A stretch of 22,104 nucleotides of DNA from UBA7236 sp964638865. GTDB taxonomy: Bacteria > Bacteroidota > Bacteroidia > Chitinophagales > BACL12. Position numbers and translations under genes: made by a program. Shown piece by piece: positions 1-7,342 of the stretch; within the stretch, counting starts at the first letter, position 1; the number at the start of each line of letters is the position of its first letter. The stretch covers positions 1-22,104 of the forward strand of contig CAZXBG010000061.1 of assembly GCA_964638865.1 (NCBI GenBank), read 5' to 3'. Under the pieces are notes generated by a model that worked only from the letters and a program-made list of their open reading frames with translations, searched no databases and had not been told where the DNA came from.

Positions 1-20
1 CTGTTCATTCGAACACCTAC

Positions 21-34
21 CTGACGGCAGTCAG
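21..34. repeat. small inverted repeat downstream of glpD
   Basis: The arms CTGAC and GTCAG enclose a GGCA loop in the spacer after the 3' end of glpD. It has no T-run on either side, so it is not a clear terminator. It resembles short dispersed intergenic repeats common in Bacteroidota. The rest of 1-113 shows nothing recognisable. Confidence 0.35.
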
Positions 35-113
35 ATTCGTGGCTACCCCATTTTTTAACCCACAATATGGACAGCCAAAAGCAGTAGGCAGATGACAAAT
101 TTTAAATGATGTG

Positions 114-1772
114 TTATTTAAAATCCGTGGCATTCGTTAATATTTCTTCGAAAAATAAAAGATTATCATTTTTTTCCACACCATCTTTGTTTAATTGTTC
201 AGATATCAATTCGTGGATGCGGAGATAATTATTTTCCAATGTTCGTTTTTCGAAATACAATCGACCAGTTCTTCTGATTGCGAAGTCGGAGATATTATTG
301 GTCATTTCCTGTTCGATACTATAGCGTATTTCTGCAGAAATTAAACTATCATTTTTATTTTCTAATTTTTGAAAATTATTAAATGCAATTTCCATAATTT
401 TTTCGGTATCAGATCCGTAGGTATTTACCAGATAAAAAATATCCTCCACGGTAAAATTGATCTGACTTGCCTCCCCTGCCCTACGCTGAATATATTCGTC
501 TATCGGTATGGAAATTCCGGAACCATTTAGGGGAATGGATGCCGTGCTGCATTTCGGATATTTATTTTGTGTGACCTTTTCTAAATCCTTTGCAATCTGA
601 TTCACCACTTTCTCTGCCATTTTTCTATAGCCGGTTAATTTACCTCCGGCAATGGAAATTAATCCCGACGACGCAATAAATATTTCATCCTTACGCGAAA
701 GTTCTGACGGTGATTTACCGGCTTCATGTATCAAAGGTCTTAATCCAGCCCAAGAAGAAATAATATCCCTGTTCAAAATATCCGCTTCCGGAAAAATATG
801 ATTCACTGCTTTTAATAAATATTCCGTATCCTGCGCTGTAACTTCAATTATATTTTTATCCCCCGTATATGTTGTATCCGTTGTTCCGATATAAATACAA
901 TTATTTCGAGGTAGTACAAATATCATTCTGTTATCTCCCGCTACATCAAAATAAACAGCCTGGCGGACAGGTAATCTGTTTTTATCAATAACAATATGGA
1001 CACCTTTTGTAAGATGTAAACTCTTTTTATCCGGAGCCGAATCCTTTAAACGTATTTCATCCACCCAAGGGCCTGCGGCATTAATAATTTTTGTGGCAGT
1101 AGCCGGATACATTTTATTTTGTAAGAGGTCGCGAAACTGAATACCTGTTATTTGTGGATTTGTATCCATATTATAAATAAAACCTTCACATAGTGTATAA
1201 TTTACACTAAGTGCCCCAAATGTTGCCGCAGTTTTTAATACCTCAATTGTCAATCGCGCATCATCGGTTTGATATTCTTTATACAGTGCAGCGCCAATTA
1301 ATCCCGTATTATTTAATAATGGTTCTTTTTGTTGTGTTGCAGAGAGGTTCAGCATTTTAAATTTATCCTCCTTTTGCACACCGGCCAAAAACTCATATAC
1401 CCATAATGCCATAGTTGTGGTATATTTCCCCAATGAACCATTTTTGTAAATCGGCAATAACATATCTACAGGTTTTACAATATGTTTTGCCAGTTTATGA
1501 ATTATAACGCGTTCTCTTCCAACTGACCGCACCAATGCGAACTCCAGTTGTTTTAAATAACGCAATCCGCCATGAATCAGTTTTGTTGATTTTGAGGAAG
1601 TTCCTCCTGCAAAATCATTTTTCTCTAACAATAAAACTTTCATTCCCCTGCTGGCAGCATCCAAAGCAATTCCCGCACCCGTAATTCCGCCACCGATAAT
1701 TAGTACATCAAAATGTTCGGAACTTGCTTTGAGCAGGTTTTCATTTCTTTTTAATGCGGAAAAATTTTGCAT
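114..1772 (-). CDS. glpD: FAD-dependent glycerol-3-phosphate dehydrogenase
   Basis: Oxidises sn-glycerol-3-phosphate to dihydroxyacetone phosphate and passes electrons through FAD to the membrane quinone pool; it is peripheral on the inner membrane. The dinucleotide-binding motif GGGITGAG sits at residues 27-34, followed by the family signature GGTSSKSTKLIHGGLRYL at about 60-76 and a C-terminal DAO_C-type domain. At 552 aa it is close to the Bacillus-type enzymes (about 555) and longer than E. coli GlpD (501). I chose the ATG at 1772. An upstream in-frame TTG at 1790 would add six residues outside the conserved part. The gene is monocistronic here, with no glpF or glpK beside it, and points away from the repeat block. 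The family call is firm; quinone coupling follows from the family. Confidence 0.95.
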   Translation of the reverse strand: MQNFSALKRNENLLKASSEHFDVLIIGGGITGAGIALDAASRGMKVLLLEKNDFAGGTSSKSTKLIHGGLRYLKQLEFALVRSVGRERVIIHKLAKHIVKPVDMLLPIYKNGSLGKYTTTMALWVYEFLAGVQKEDKFKMLNLSATQQKEPLLNNTGLIGAALYKEYQTDDARLTIEVLKTAATFGALSVNYTLCEGFIYNMDTNPQITGIQFRDLLQNKMYPATATKIINAAGPWVDEIRLKDSAPDKKSLHLTKGVHIVIDKNRLPVRQAVYFDVAGDNRMIFVLPRNNCIYIGTTDTTYTGDKNIIEVTAQDTEYLLKAVNHIFPEADILNRDIISSWAGLRPLIHEAGKSPSELSRKDEIFIASSGLISIAGGKLTGYRKMAEKVVNQIAKDLEKVTQNKYPKCSTASIPLNGSGISIPIDEYIQRRAGEASQINFTVEDIFYLVNTYGSDTEKIMEIAFNNFQKLENKNDSLISAEIRYSIEQEMTNNISDFAIRRTGRLYFEKRTLENNYLRIHELISEQLNKDGVEKNDNLLFFEEILTNATDFK

Positions 1773-1802
1773 GGTTAAAATGTAATGCAATGTTAATCTT
1801 TT

Positions 1803-2172
1803 TTTTTGCCGGGAAGGCGGGAAGACGGGAAGGTTACGGTAAGTTATTTTTTGCCGGGAAGGGGGTAAGGGTTCGGTAAGGTATTTTTTTTGCCGGGAAG
1901 ACGGGAAGGTAACGGTAAGGTTTTTTTGCCGGTAAGGCGGGAAGACGGGAAGGTAACGGTAAGTTATTTTTTTTCTTCCCGCTTTCTTNNNNNNNNNNNN
2001 NNNNNNNNNNNNNNNNNNNNNNNNNNNNNNNNNNNNNNNNNNNNNNNNNNNNNNNNNNNNNNNNNNNNNNNNNNNNNNNNNNNNNNNNTAGGAAGGCGGG
2101 AAGACGGGAAGGTAATGGTAAGTTATTTTTTTTCTTCCCGCTTACTTACCGTCTTACCGCCTTACCGGCCCC
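1803..2172. repeat. GC-rich GGGAAG/GGTAAG minisatellite with inverted arm
   Basis: This fills most of the 587-bp gene-free stretch between glpD and prfB. At least five imperfect units begin TGCCGGGAAG, carry GGCGGGAAGACGGGAAGG, and end GGTAACGGTAAG plus a T-run (starts near 1808, 1853, 1892, 1928 and 2089). The right edge, 2133-2168, is the reverse complement of the unit (CTTACCGTCTTACCGCCTTACC), so the last unit can fold into a long hairpin. Its GC content is far above the surroundings. The array contains the assembly gap, so its true copy number is unknown. I see no gene in it; the open frame through it is an artefact of repeat composition. Confidence 0.85.
1989..2088. other. assembly gap (100 N)
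   Basis: Exactly 100 Ns lie inside the repeat array. The round length suggests a placeholder. The flanks are repeat units in the same register (CTTCCCGCTTTCTT before, AGGAAGGCGGGAAG after), so the assembler probably broke on the repeat. Confidence 0.97.
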
Positions 2173-2179
2173 AACAAGA

Positions 2180-2205
2180 TTTTCAATCTGGTAATTGTCC
2201 ATTTG
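2180..2205 (+). repeat. 26-bp intergenic repeat, copy 1
   Basis: It begins TTTTCAATCTGGTAATTG and matches 24 of 26 bases of the copy at 3458-3483. It lies between the GC-rich array and prfB. Confidence 0.7.
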
Positions 2206-2312
2206 GTAATTTATGTAATTTCAAAAAATTGTATTATTTAAGTCTCGATTTAATTAATGCAATGTTTTTGGTGTTAGTAAAAGCCTAAACTTAGGTCTAT
2301 GACCTCCATTAA

Positions 2313-2338
2313 CAAATCGACAATTACCAAATTGAAAA
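2313..2338 (-). repeat. 26-bp intergenic repeat, copy 2, inverted
   Basis: It reads CAAATCGACAATTACC onward and is the exact reverse complement of 3458-3483. It lies just upstream of the prfB promoter, so prfB is flanked by a 26-bp inverted repeat. Confidence 0.75.
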
Positions 2339-2347
2339 TCCAATCCC

Positions 2348-2355
2348 TATCTTTG
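2348..2355 (+). promoter_or_regulatory. putative -7 box for prfB
   Basis: TATCTTTG fits the Bacteroidota -7 consensus TAnnTTTG and ends only 4 bases before the prfB ATG at 2360. Transcription would start at or almost at the start codon, so the mRNA may be leaderless. No well-spaced -33 TTTG is visible. Confidence 0.5.
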
Positions 2356-2359
2356 CCCC

Positions 2360-3437
2360 ATGACATTAGAACATTTAAATGATTTAAGAGACAAATTGCT
2401 TGTTTTGAGGAGGTTTCTTTAACGTAGATGATAAAATAATTCAGGTTAGCGAGGACGAACAAATTACCCACCAACCCGGTTTCTGGGATGTGCCTAAAAA
2501 TGCAGAGGGTATTTTAAAAACAATCAAGACCAACAACATCTGGATAAAAGCATATAACGATGCACAACTTGCAGTTGATGATCTAACAGTGCTATTTGAA
2601 TTCTGGCAAGCCGGTGAAACTTCCGAGGAAGAAGTAGACGAACAACTTACCAAAACCAGAGAAACACTAGATGAACTCGAATTCAAATCAACCCTTACCG
2701 AGCAAGAAGATCAGCTTCCTGCAATACTTACCATAAATTCAGGCGCAGGTGGAACCGAAAGTTGCGATTGGGCAAGTATGATCTACCGCATGTATAATAT
2801 GTATGCCAATAAAAAGGGATTTAAAGTTACGGAGCTCGATTTCCAGGCAGGTGATGTTGCCGGAATTAAAAGTGCATCCCTACAAATTGACGGTGAATTT
2901 GCCTACGGATTACTGAAAAGTGAAAATGGCGTGCATCGTTTGGTGCGCATCTCTCCTTTCGATTCCAATGCAAAACGACATACTTCTTTTGCTTCCGTTT
3001 TTGTTTCGCCATTAATTGATGATACTATTGAAATTAATATTTCTCCCAGCGATCTCGATTGGGATACCTTCAGAAGCGGCGGTGCCGGGGGACAAAATGT
3101 AAATAAAGTGGAAACTGCAGTGCGTGTTACCCATAAACCTACCGGAATTGTTGTGGCATGTCAGGTAAACAGAACCCAGGGATTAAACCGTGCTATGGCG
3201 ATGCAAATGCTGCGCAGTAAACTCTATGATCTCGAAATGCAAAAACAACAAGCCGTAAAAGACAAAATTGAAGGCACCAAGAAAAAGATCGAATGGGGAA
3301 GTCAGATCAGAAACTACGTACTTCATCCATATAAACTCGTTAAAGATGCAAGAACCGGTTATGAATCGGGAAATGCGGATGCGGTTTTGAACGGAGGACT
3401 TGATGAATTCATCAAAGCCTATTTACTCATGGATTAA
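2360..3437 (+). CDS. prfB: peptide chain release factor 2 (programmed +1 frameshift)
   Basis: RF2 recognises UGA and UAA stop codons and triggers peptide release on the ribosome. The gene is in two frames: 20 codons from ATG 2360 to CTT 2417-2419, then, after skipping T2420, 338 codons from AAC 2421 to the stop ending at 3437, giving about 358 aa (E. coli 365). The codon-recognition tripeptide SPF is at about residues 198-200, which marks RF2 rather than RF1. The catalytic GGQ is at about 243-245. The coiled N-terminal domain comes first, and the ends match the family (LRRFL at the shift, WGSQIRNYVLHPY near the C-terminus). It stands alone between copies of a 26-bp repeat. Expression is probably autoregulated by the frameshift. 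The in-frame stop is TAA rather than the usual TGA. Confidence 0.95.
2408..2423 (+). promoter_or_regulatory. RF2 +1 programmed frameshift site
   Basis: AGGAGG (2408-2413), a 3-base spacer TTT, then CTT TAA C. An internal Shine-Dalgarno-like sequence 3 bases before CTT is the classical RF2 arrangement. Slippage of the CTT-decoding tRNA onto TTT moves the ribosome to AAC at 2421. The zero-frame stop is UAA, which RF1 also reads, so autoregulation by RF2 level alone should be weaker than at the usual UGA. Confidence 0.9.
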
Positions 3438-3457
3438 TGCCAATGTCAATCTCGTTA

Positions 3458-3483
3458 TTTTCAATTTGGTAATTGTCGATTTG
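3458..3483 (+). repeat. 26-bp intergenic repeat, copy 3
   Basis: It begins TTTTCAATTTGGTAATTG, 20 bases after the prfB stop, and is the exact inverse of 2313-2338. Partial echoes follow (TTTGGCAATTGG). It may be a dispersed repeat family of the genome. Confidence 0.75.
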
Positions 3484-3519
3484 GCAATTGGGGCTTATTT
3501 CTGTGGCAATATAATCCAT

Positions 3520-3663
3520 ATCCATTTTTTTGAATGCCATTACTTCTTTTTGTATTTAATTGGTAGTTTTGAATGATGGATACAATAGAGAAGTTGTTTC
3601 ATACTTTATGGCTATCGGGTCTGCGTTAGCTCCAATGCAAAAAGGACATCCTGAACTTCAAAT
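3520..3663 (-). pseudogene. minus-strand coding relic A (unknown family)
   Basis: Read on the minus strand, 3556-3663 encodes a fragment with PFCIGANADPIAIKYETTS, and a shifted frame downstream reads KEVMAFKK. The DNA is clearly related to 6600-6715 (shared TTTGGTAG..TTTGA, CAGTACTTCTTT-like and CCATTTTTTT blocks). Both copies align as peptides around TS..YPS/QPS, NKYKEV and KKW. Both are broken by stops and frameshifts, so I call them relics of one gene family. I do not recognise the family. Confidence 0.4.
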
Positions 3664-3675
3664 AATTGGTAAGAA

Positions 3676-4287
3676 ATGAATTTTGATAAACCGAAAAATT
3701 TAGAGTCTCTTTTTCCATTGTCGCTATTGACACTCCTTATTTGCATAATTTTGATTTCATGCAACTCCTCAAAAGAAAAAAATTCAAGCATTAAAAATGA
3801 GCCCTCAGAAAATATAGATGTGACGAAAATCTCAAGTTCAATACTTGAAAATCTCCAACCAATTCACCTGGACACTTCAAATTATACTATCATAAGAAAT
3901 ACTGGTCTTGAAAACGGAAAATCTAATACTATTTATAGAAATGAAATAGAGAAAATAGAAACGATTTTGAATCAATGTGTTTCAAATTATAATAAAACCG
4001 CCTTACATCACCTTGACAGCATTTATAATACCCATCCAAACTATGACTTAATAAAACACGAGAATGTAATTATTAATGTTGCTCAATATAAAATACAATT
4101 TATTCCTTGGAATAATAAAATTGGTGAAAAGGAAGTTTTAGTTTATGGCTTCTGCTATGACCCTTGTCCTGATAAAAACCGTTGGAGAAAATCAATCGTT
4201 CATAATTTTGATGGAACAACTTGTTGTTTTGGTGTCAAGCTTAATTTGACAAAGGTTAAGACGATGAATTGTGGACAATGGGGATAA
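3676..4287 (+). CDS. putative lipoprotein, unknown function
   Basis: 203 aa. A basic/polar N-terminus (MNFDKPKNLESLF) is followed by a hydrophobic stretch, residues about 14-28, and a lipobox LISC with the lipidated Cys near residue 29. It is therefore expected to be exported by Sec, lipidated and anchored to a membrane. The mature part is Ser/Asn/Lys-rich, then alpha/beta-like, and ends with a Cys-rich tail (YDPCPDKNRW, then TTCCFGVKL and MNCGQWG) that could form disulfides. Low-GC codon use matches the neighbours. It starts shortly after a minus-strand relic, as does the unrelated lipoprotein at 6736. I do not recognise the family. Confidence 0.75.
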   Translation: MNFDKPKNLESLFPLSLLTLLICIILISCNSSKEKNSSIKNEPSENIDVTKISSSILENLQPIHLDTSNYTIIRNTGLENGKSNTIYRNEIEKIETILNQCVSNYNKTALHHLDSIYNTHPNYDLIKHENVIINVAQYKIQFIPWNNKIGEKEVLVYGFCYDPCPDKNRWRKSIVHNFDGTTCCFGVKLNLTKVKTMNCGQWG

Positions 4288-4358
4288 GTGAAAGACCGCC
4301 AACAGCCGACCCCTGCTATTGAAGTAAGGAGTGCGCAACTTTTCTTCTCGACTCATCG

Positions 4359-4379
4359 GCAGTAAGGCCGAAATATTCA
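4359..4379. repeat. 21-bp motif, copy 1
   Basis: GCAGTAAGGCCGAAATATTCA matches 20 of 21 bases of 5117-5137. On the minus strand both copies translate as EYFGLTA inside longer open segments, so they may be fragments of related genes. Confidence 0.5.
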
Positions 4380-4429
4380 GTATCACGCAACGCAATTAAA
4401 AAATATAACATACAATTAAAAAACACAAA

Positions 4430-4609
4430 ATGAGAAAAGTAAATGCAGCAATCAATATGACAATTGATTGGTTTTGCGACCATACAGCAATAATTCCGGA
4501 TGAAGAAATACACCAACATTACGCAGACTTGTTAAGTAACGGAGACACTTTTCTAAATGGGTGGATAACATGTCAACTTATGGAATGTATAGTCACATCA
4601 GCATACTAA
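4430..4609 (+). pseudogene. 5' fragment of a DHFR/RibD-C family gene
   Basis: From ATG 4430 the frame encodes 59 aa and stops at 4607. It starts MRKVNAAINMT and includes FCDHTAIIPDEEIHQHYADL, then FLNGWITCQLME. This matches the N-terminal third of Bacteroidota dihydrofolate-reductase-like proteins (about 180 aa), which typically have D-G-F-C and Y-G-R-I-T-Y-Q at these places. Here W replaces the G of DGF, and NGW replaces YGR. Similarity stops after LME (about 4587), and the rest of the gene is absent. It is a truncated, already degenerating copy. The frame overlaps the start of the next ORF. Confidence 0.7.
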
Positions 4610-4923
4610 TAAATAATGAACATCCTATAAGCCCACAAAAGCCCACAAACAGAATAAATAAGTTCGCAAAAATTGCTACTGTAATAATCATCCTCGCACT
4701 CATTAGATGTATCTCGGAAGTTTTCCGGCTAAATTATTATTCTGACACAGATATCACATTCAAAGAAATACAACCATTCCTTGTGGGTGCATTAATTACC
4801 TCGATAGCACTTTTAAAGATGGTGCTATTTTCATTTTGGTCAAAACCAAAACCTATTATATTCCTATCCATTTTGGCGAGCATTTTATTGTTAGTAGCAA
4901 AAAAAGTATACATGATGTCATGA
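4570..4923 (+). CDS. small membrane protein, unknown
   Basis: About 117 aa, with three predicted membrane segments: KIATVIIILALIRCI, then PFLVGALITSIALLKMVLF, then IIFLSILASILLLVA. The N-terminal 30 residues are polar. The start is uncertain. ATG 4570 and ATG 4585 both lie inside the DHFR fragment, which is read in another frame, so the original 5' end was probably replaced when the two sequences were joined. No known family was recognised. It may be unexpressed. Confidence 0.45.
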   Translation: MSTYGMYSHISILINNEHPISPQKPTNRINKFAKIATVIIILALIRCISEVFRLNYYSDTDITFKEIQPFLVGALITSIALLKMVLFSFWSKPKPIIFLSILASILLLVAKKVYMMS

Positions 4924-5076
4924 CTACTAATTTACTCTGCAAAATATAGTCGTTAAAGCAACCGTCAACATGTTACGAAACGATTTTGACTAAATACCCA
5001 TTTATAAAATTGACTTCATGGAGGGATCGTATTGCGCCTGCCTTTGTTAGCAGAAAATCCGGAATATCTTTAATTT

Positions 5077-5226
5077 TTACATTTGGATAGGATCACATTG
5101 CTCATTAATTGGTGGTGCAGTAAGACCGAAATATTCATTCTGAAATCTACCTGTTCTTTTTAACAATTTATTGTTACCTTCATTAAAAGTTTTTTAATCA
5201 GCATTTGTTCTGGACTTAGCTTTTAA
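5077..5226 (-). pseudogene. minus-strand coding relic (EYFGLTA type)
   Basis: Occupies part of the 316-bp gene-free stretch 4924-5239. The minus-strand frame reads LPLKAKSRTNAD, a stop, then KTFNEGNNKLLKRTGRFQNE, and continues YFGLTAPPINEQCDPIQM before a stop at 5077-5079. The peptide is protein-like in composition and shares EYFGLTA with the segment at 4359-4379. One internal stop and the lack of a start argue for a relic. The family is unknown. Confidence 0.35.
5117..5137. repeat. 21-bp motif, copy 2
   Basis: GCAGTAAGACCGAAATATTCA, one mismatch from 4359-4379 and in the same orientation, 758 bp downstream. Confidence 0.5.
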
Positions 5227-5239
5227 CGGTAACCACTAT

Positions 5240-5803
5240 ATGAAACCCCAACGCATAAAAACCTTACTAAAAATCCACTTTACCTTCCTGGTTATATCCA
5301 TCTTGAATTCGCTCAGCAAGAATTTCACTCCATACAGTCTCGAAGGAAATTTGGAGTTTGTTATCAAACTCCTGGTAATTTTAAGTGGAATTACACTCTT
5401 CTTTTACCATCTAAAACCATTCAAGAAAATAAACACCTATTTCTCAATTTATATATTAGCCGGAATTTTTTTTATAATAGGACTCCTATTTCGGGGGATA
5501 CCGGGCGCTATCATTATTTCTATAATTATATTCCCAATTATTCCAAACAACAAGAAATATGAAAATAATGGAATAATAATATCAGCTCCGTTCCAGGGAT
5601 TTATGGCTCCCTGCCTTACGTATCAAATAAAAGAACGGAAATTTCTAATCTTTGAAAAGAATTACGGGGTTTTTGAACTGGATGAAGGAGGTCCGATTGA
5701 CTTTGAATCAATTTGTATTGAACAATCCGAAAGTGGTATTGAGGTGACTTACACAACGGTGTTTGATGAAGGCATTGTGAAAAAGAAAAGAATAAATCGG
5801 TAG
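5240..5803 (+). CDS. integral membrane protein, unknown
   Basis: 187 aa. Three or four hydrophobic segments occupy the first 105 residues (about 12-28, 41-57, 68-84, 88-103). A soluble C-terminal domain of about 80 residues follows, rich in beta-type sequence with acidic patches (FELDEGGPIDFE). The layout suggests a membrane anchor plus a cytoplasmic or periplasmic small domain. ATG 5240 is the first Met of the frame. A stem-loop follows the stop by 3 bases. No family recognised; it stands as an isolated gene between relic spacers. Confidence 0.7.
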   Translation: MKPQRIKTLLKIHFTFLVISILNSLSKNFTPYSLEGNLEFVIKLLVILSGITLFFYHLKPFKKINTYFSIYILAGIFFIIGLLFRGIPGAIIISIIIFPIIPNNKKYENNGIIISAPFQGFMAPCLTYQIKERKFLIFEKNYGVFELDEGGPIDFESICIEQSESGIEVTYTTVFDEGIVKKKRINR

Positions 5804-5806
5804 AGA

Positions 5807-5842
5807 ATGTTGTGTATTGTGCTTTTGCGCCCTTCTGGTGCA
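5807..5842 (+). terminator. stem-loop after 5240-5803 gene
   Basis: An 11-bp perfect stem, ATGTTGTGTAT / ATACACAACAT, with a 14-base loop, begins 3 bases after the stop codon. No run of T follows, so it is either a weak terminator or mRNA-stabilising hairpin, or one arm of a recombination-type palindrome. Confidence 0.45.
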
Positions 5843-5923
5843 TACACAACATCCACTATTCGTTATAGTTAAGTATATTTATGACAATCTGAGTAGAATT
5901 ATAAAAGGATGTAATGGAATCGA

Positions 5924-6385
5924 ATGGCGAAGAGTAAAAACAAAATATTGCACACTTCAAAACCGACTATTTGGTATTATTTACTGGCATTATTTTTTCC
6001 GATTATGTTTTTCTTAGTGGACGACTCCAGACAATTAATATTAGGACTCTGGGAAAAATCATGGAACACATACATATTGAACATCTTAGCTCTATTTATG
6101 TTTTTTGGAATCCCAATTTTACTGTTTGTTCTAAGACGAGAAGTTAAAATATTCGAAGACAAAGTTGAAGTTTATAGGCCCGGAATTAAGTCATTAAAAA
6201 CCTATTACCTAATTGACTTAGTAAAGTGGAATGTTACGGACTTTTATATACCAAAAATAGGCAGGCAAGTGAATTTGAACTTAAAGTTTAAAAAAAACAA
6301 AATGACATTCAACAAAATTGAATTGACTGAGATTACAGCCGTGACAAAAATTTTAGAAACTAATTGCATCGACAAAAAACAATAA
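5924..6385 (+). CDS. two-TM membrane protein, unknown (PH-like fold possible)
   Basis: 153 aa from ATG 5924. Two membrane helices (about residues 17-34 and 50-67) form a hairpin, followed by RREVKIFEDKVEVYRPGIKS and a beta-rich soluble tail. This plan, two helices and then alternating short strands beginning VKIFEDKVEVY, resembles bacterial PH-domain membrane proteins, but I see no diagnostic motif. The call is structural only. Confidence 0.6.
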   Translation: MAKSKNKILHTSKPTIWYYLLALFFPIMFFLVDDSRQLILGLWEKSWNTYILNILALFMFFGIPILLFVLRREVKIFEDKVEVYRPGIKSLKTYYLIDLVKWNVTDFYIPKIGRQVNLNLKFKKNKMTFNKIELTEITAVTKILETNCIDKKQ

Positions 6386-6436
6386 AATAAGTTAACGCGA
6401 AACACCGGTCCATAACAGTAGTGACCATAAACAACC

Positions 6437-6455
6437 GTTTTGATTTAATCAAAAC
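6437..6455. repeat. perfect palindrome in spacer
   Basis: GTTTTGATT-T-AATCAAAAC, 9-bp arms about a single base, 52 bases after the stop of the 5924-6385 gene. It could be a hairpin or a protein-binding site. No T-run follows. Confidence 0.4.
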
Positions 6456-6474
6456 TGTTTGAAAACATCTAAAA

Positions 6475-6715
6475 TCATTTTTTTTGTTCATTTCCGTAGT
6501 TGCTAATCTCCAACTCTTCCAAAAATGCATGCACAAAACGCACCTGGTTAAAGCGGTTAATTTATCTTCCAGGCTGCTAAACGTAATCTGCTTGCTATTT
6601 TGAGGGGTAATAAAATCCCTATACCATTTTTTTCGAAAGGCAGTACTTCTTTATATTTATTTGGTAGCTTTGATGAAGGTTGTATAGGAGAAGTTTTTAA
6701 CACCTTGGCGTTAAA
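6475..6715 (-). pseudogene. minus-strand coding relic B (same family as 3520-3663)
   Basis: Fills most of the 350-bp stretch 6386-6735. Read on the minus strand, three frames must be joined: KTSPIQPSSKLPNKYKEVLP, then KKWYRDFITPQNSKQITFSS followed by LEDKL, then NRFNQVRFVHAFLEELEISN up to a TGA at 6475-6477. The protein-like character persists across the frame changes, and it is homologous to relic A, so this is a decayed gene 3' end with at least two frameshifts. Family not recognised. Confidence 0.45.
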
Positions 6716-6735
6716 AAGCAATATTACAAAAGAAA

Positions 6736-7326
6736 ATGAATAATTTAATTGCAATAGGTATTTTATTGATTGGCTCCATCTCTTGTAATAATACTTCAGA
6801 AAAATCGAATAATAATGTCGGCGAAAATACTTTAGCAAAAACGAATACAGTGCCTGATACTTTATTAAATCAGGTAGATGATGATATTAGAAAGAATCAA
6901 AAAAATATTTCTAAAAATGAAATCAAAGACACTTCAAAAGTTAGTTCCTCTAAGACAAATTACAAGAATTATGAGGTTGTTTATATAGATTATTATAAAG
7001 ACTGGCTCCTAAGAGTTTTTGTTACTATTGACACTACCAGGGTTTATGATAAATCAATTATTCAATCGGTGATTTGTGAAATACAGGCGCATTGTAATTT
7101 GAGTAAAAAATCAAATATAACCTTTTTTTCTGAAAAGAAATATGCTAATTATAAACCAACTCTATTTATGGACGAAGACCATATATTACCGACTAAAGAG
7201 TATAAGAATTGGTTGAACTATTATTATTTAGCAGAATTTGAATTTGAGACTAATATATATAAAACCTATCTGAGTTGCAGCAAACTTTATAAAAGACAAA
7301 AAACGATGATTATAAAATGCAAATAA
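6736..7326 (+). CDS. putative lipoprotein, unknown function
   Basis: 196 aa. The signal peptide MNNLIAIGILLIGSISC ends in a lipobox (SISC, Cys17). An Asn/Ser/Lys-rich linker to about residue 75 is typical of surface lipoproteins. The C-terminal half has many Tyr and Lys residues and an alpha/beta pattern (YEVVYIDYYKDWLLRVFVTI). It starts 20 bases after a minus-strand relic, as the lipoprotein at 3676 starts shortly after relic A. No family recognised. Confidence 0.7.
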   Translation: MNNLIAIGILLIGSISCNNTSEKSNNNVGENTLAKTNTVPDTLLNQVDDDIRKNQKNISKNEIKDTSKVSSSKTNYKNYEVVYIDYYKDWLLRVFVTIDTTRVYDKSIIQSVICEIQAHCNLSKKSNITFFSEKKYANYKPTLFMDEDHILPTKEYKNWLNYYYLAEFEFETNIYKTYLSCSKLYKRQKTMIIKCK

Positions 7327-7342
7327 ATTAAAGCCTAAAACA

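Noticed and set aside
1773..1790. TTG start giving glpD six extra residues
   Set aside because: ATG 1772 precedes the conserved flavin domain by a normal distance and the extension has no family support.
1803..2172. CRISPR array
   Set aside because: The units are contiguous and variable in length, with no constant repeat and unique-spacer alternation and no cas gene nearby.
1890..2288. Open frame of 132 codons across the GC-rich repeat and the N block
   Set aside because: It is made of repeat units and unknown bases, has no domain, and is explained by the minisatellite composition.
2274..2474. Minus-strand ORF over the prfB start
   Set aside because: It is a shadow of the prfB promoter and first frame, with no protein-like features.
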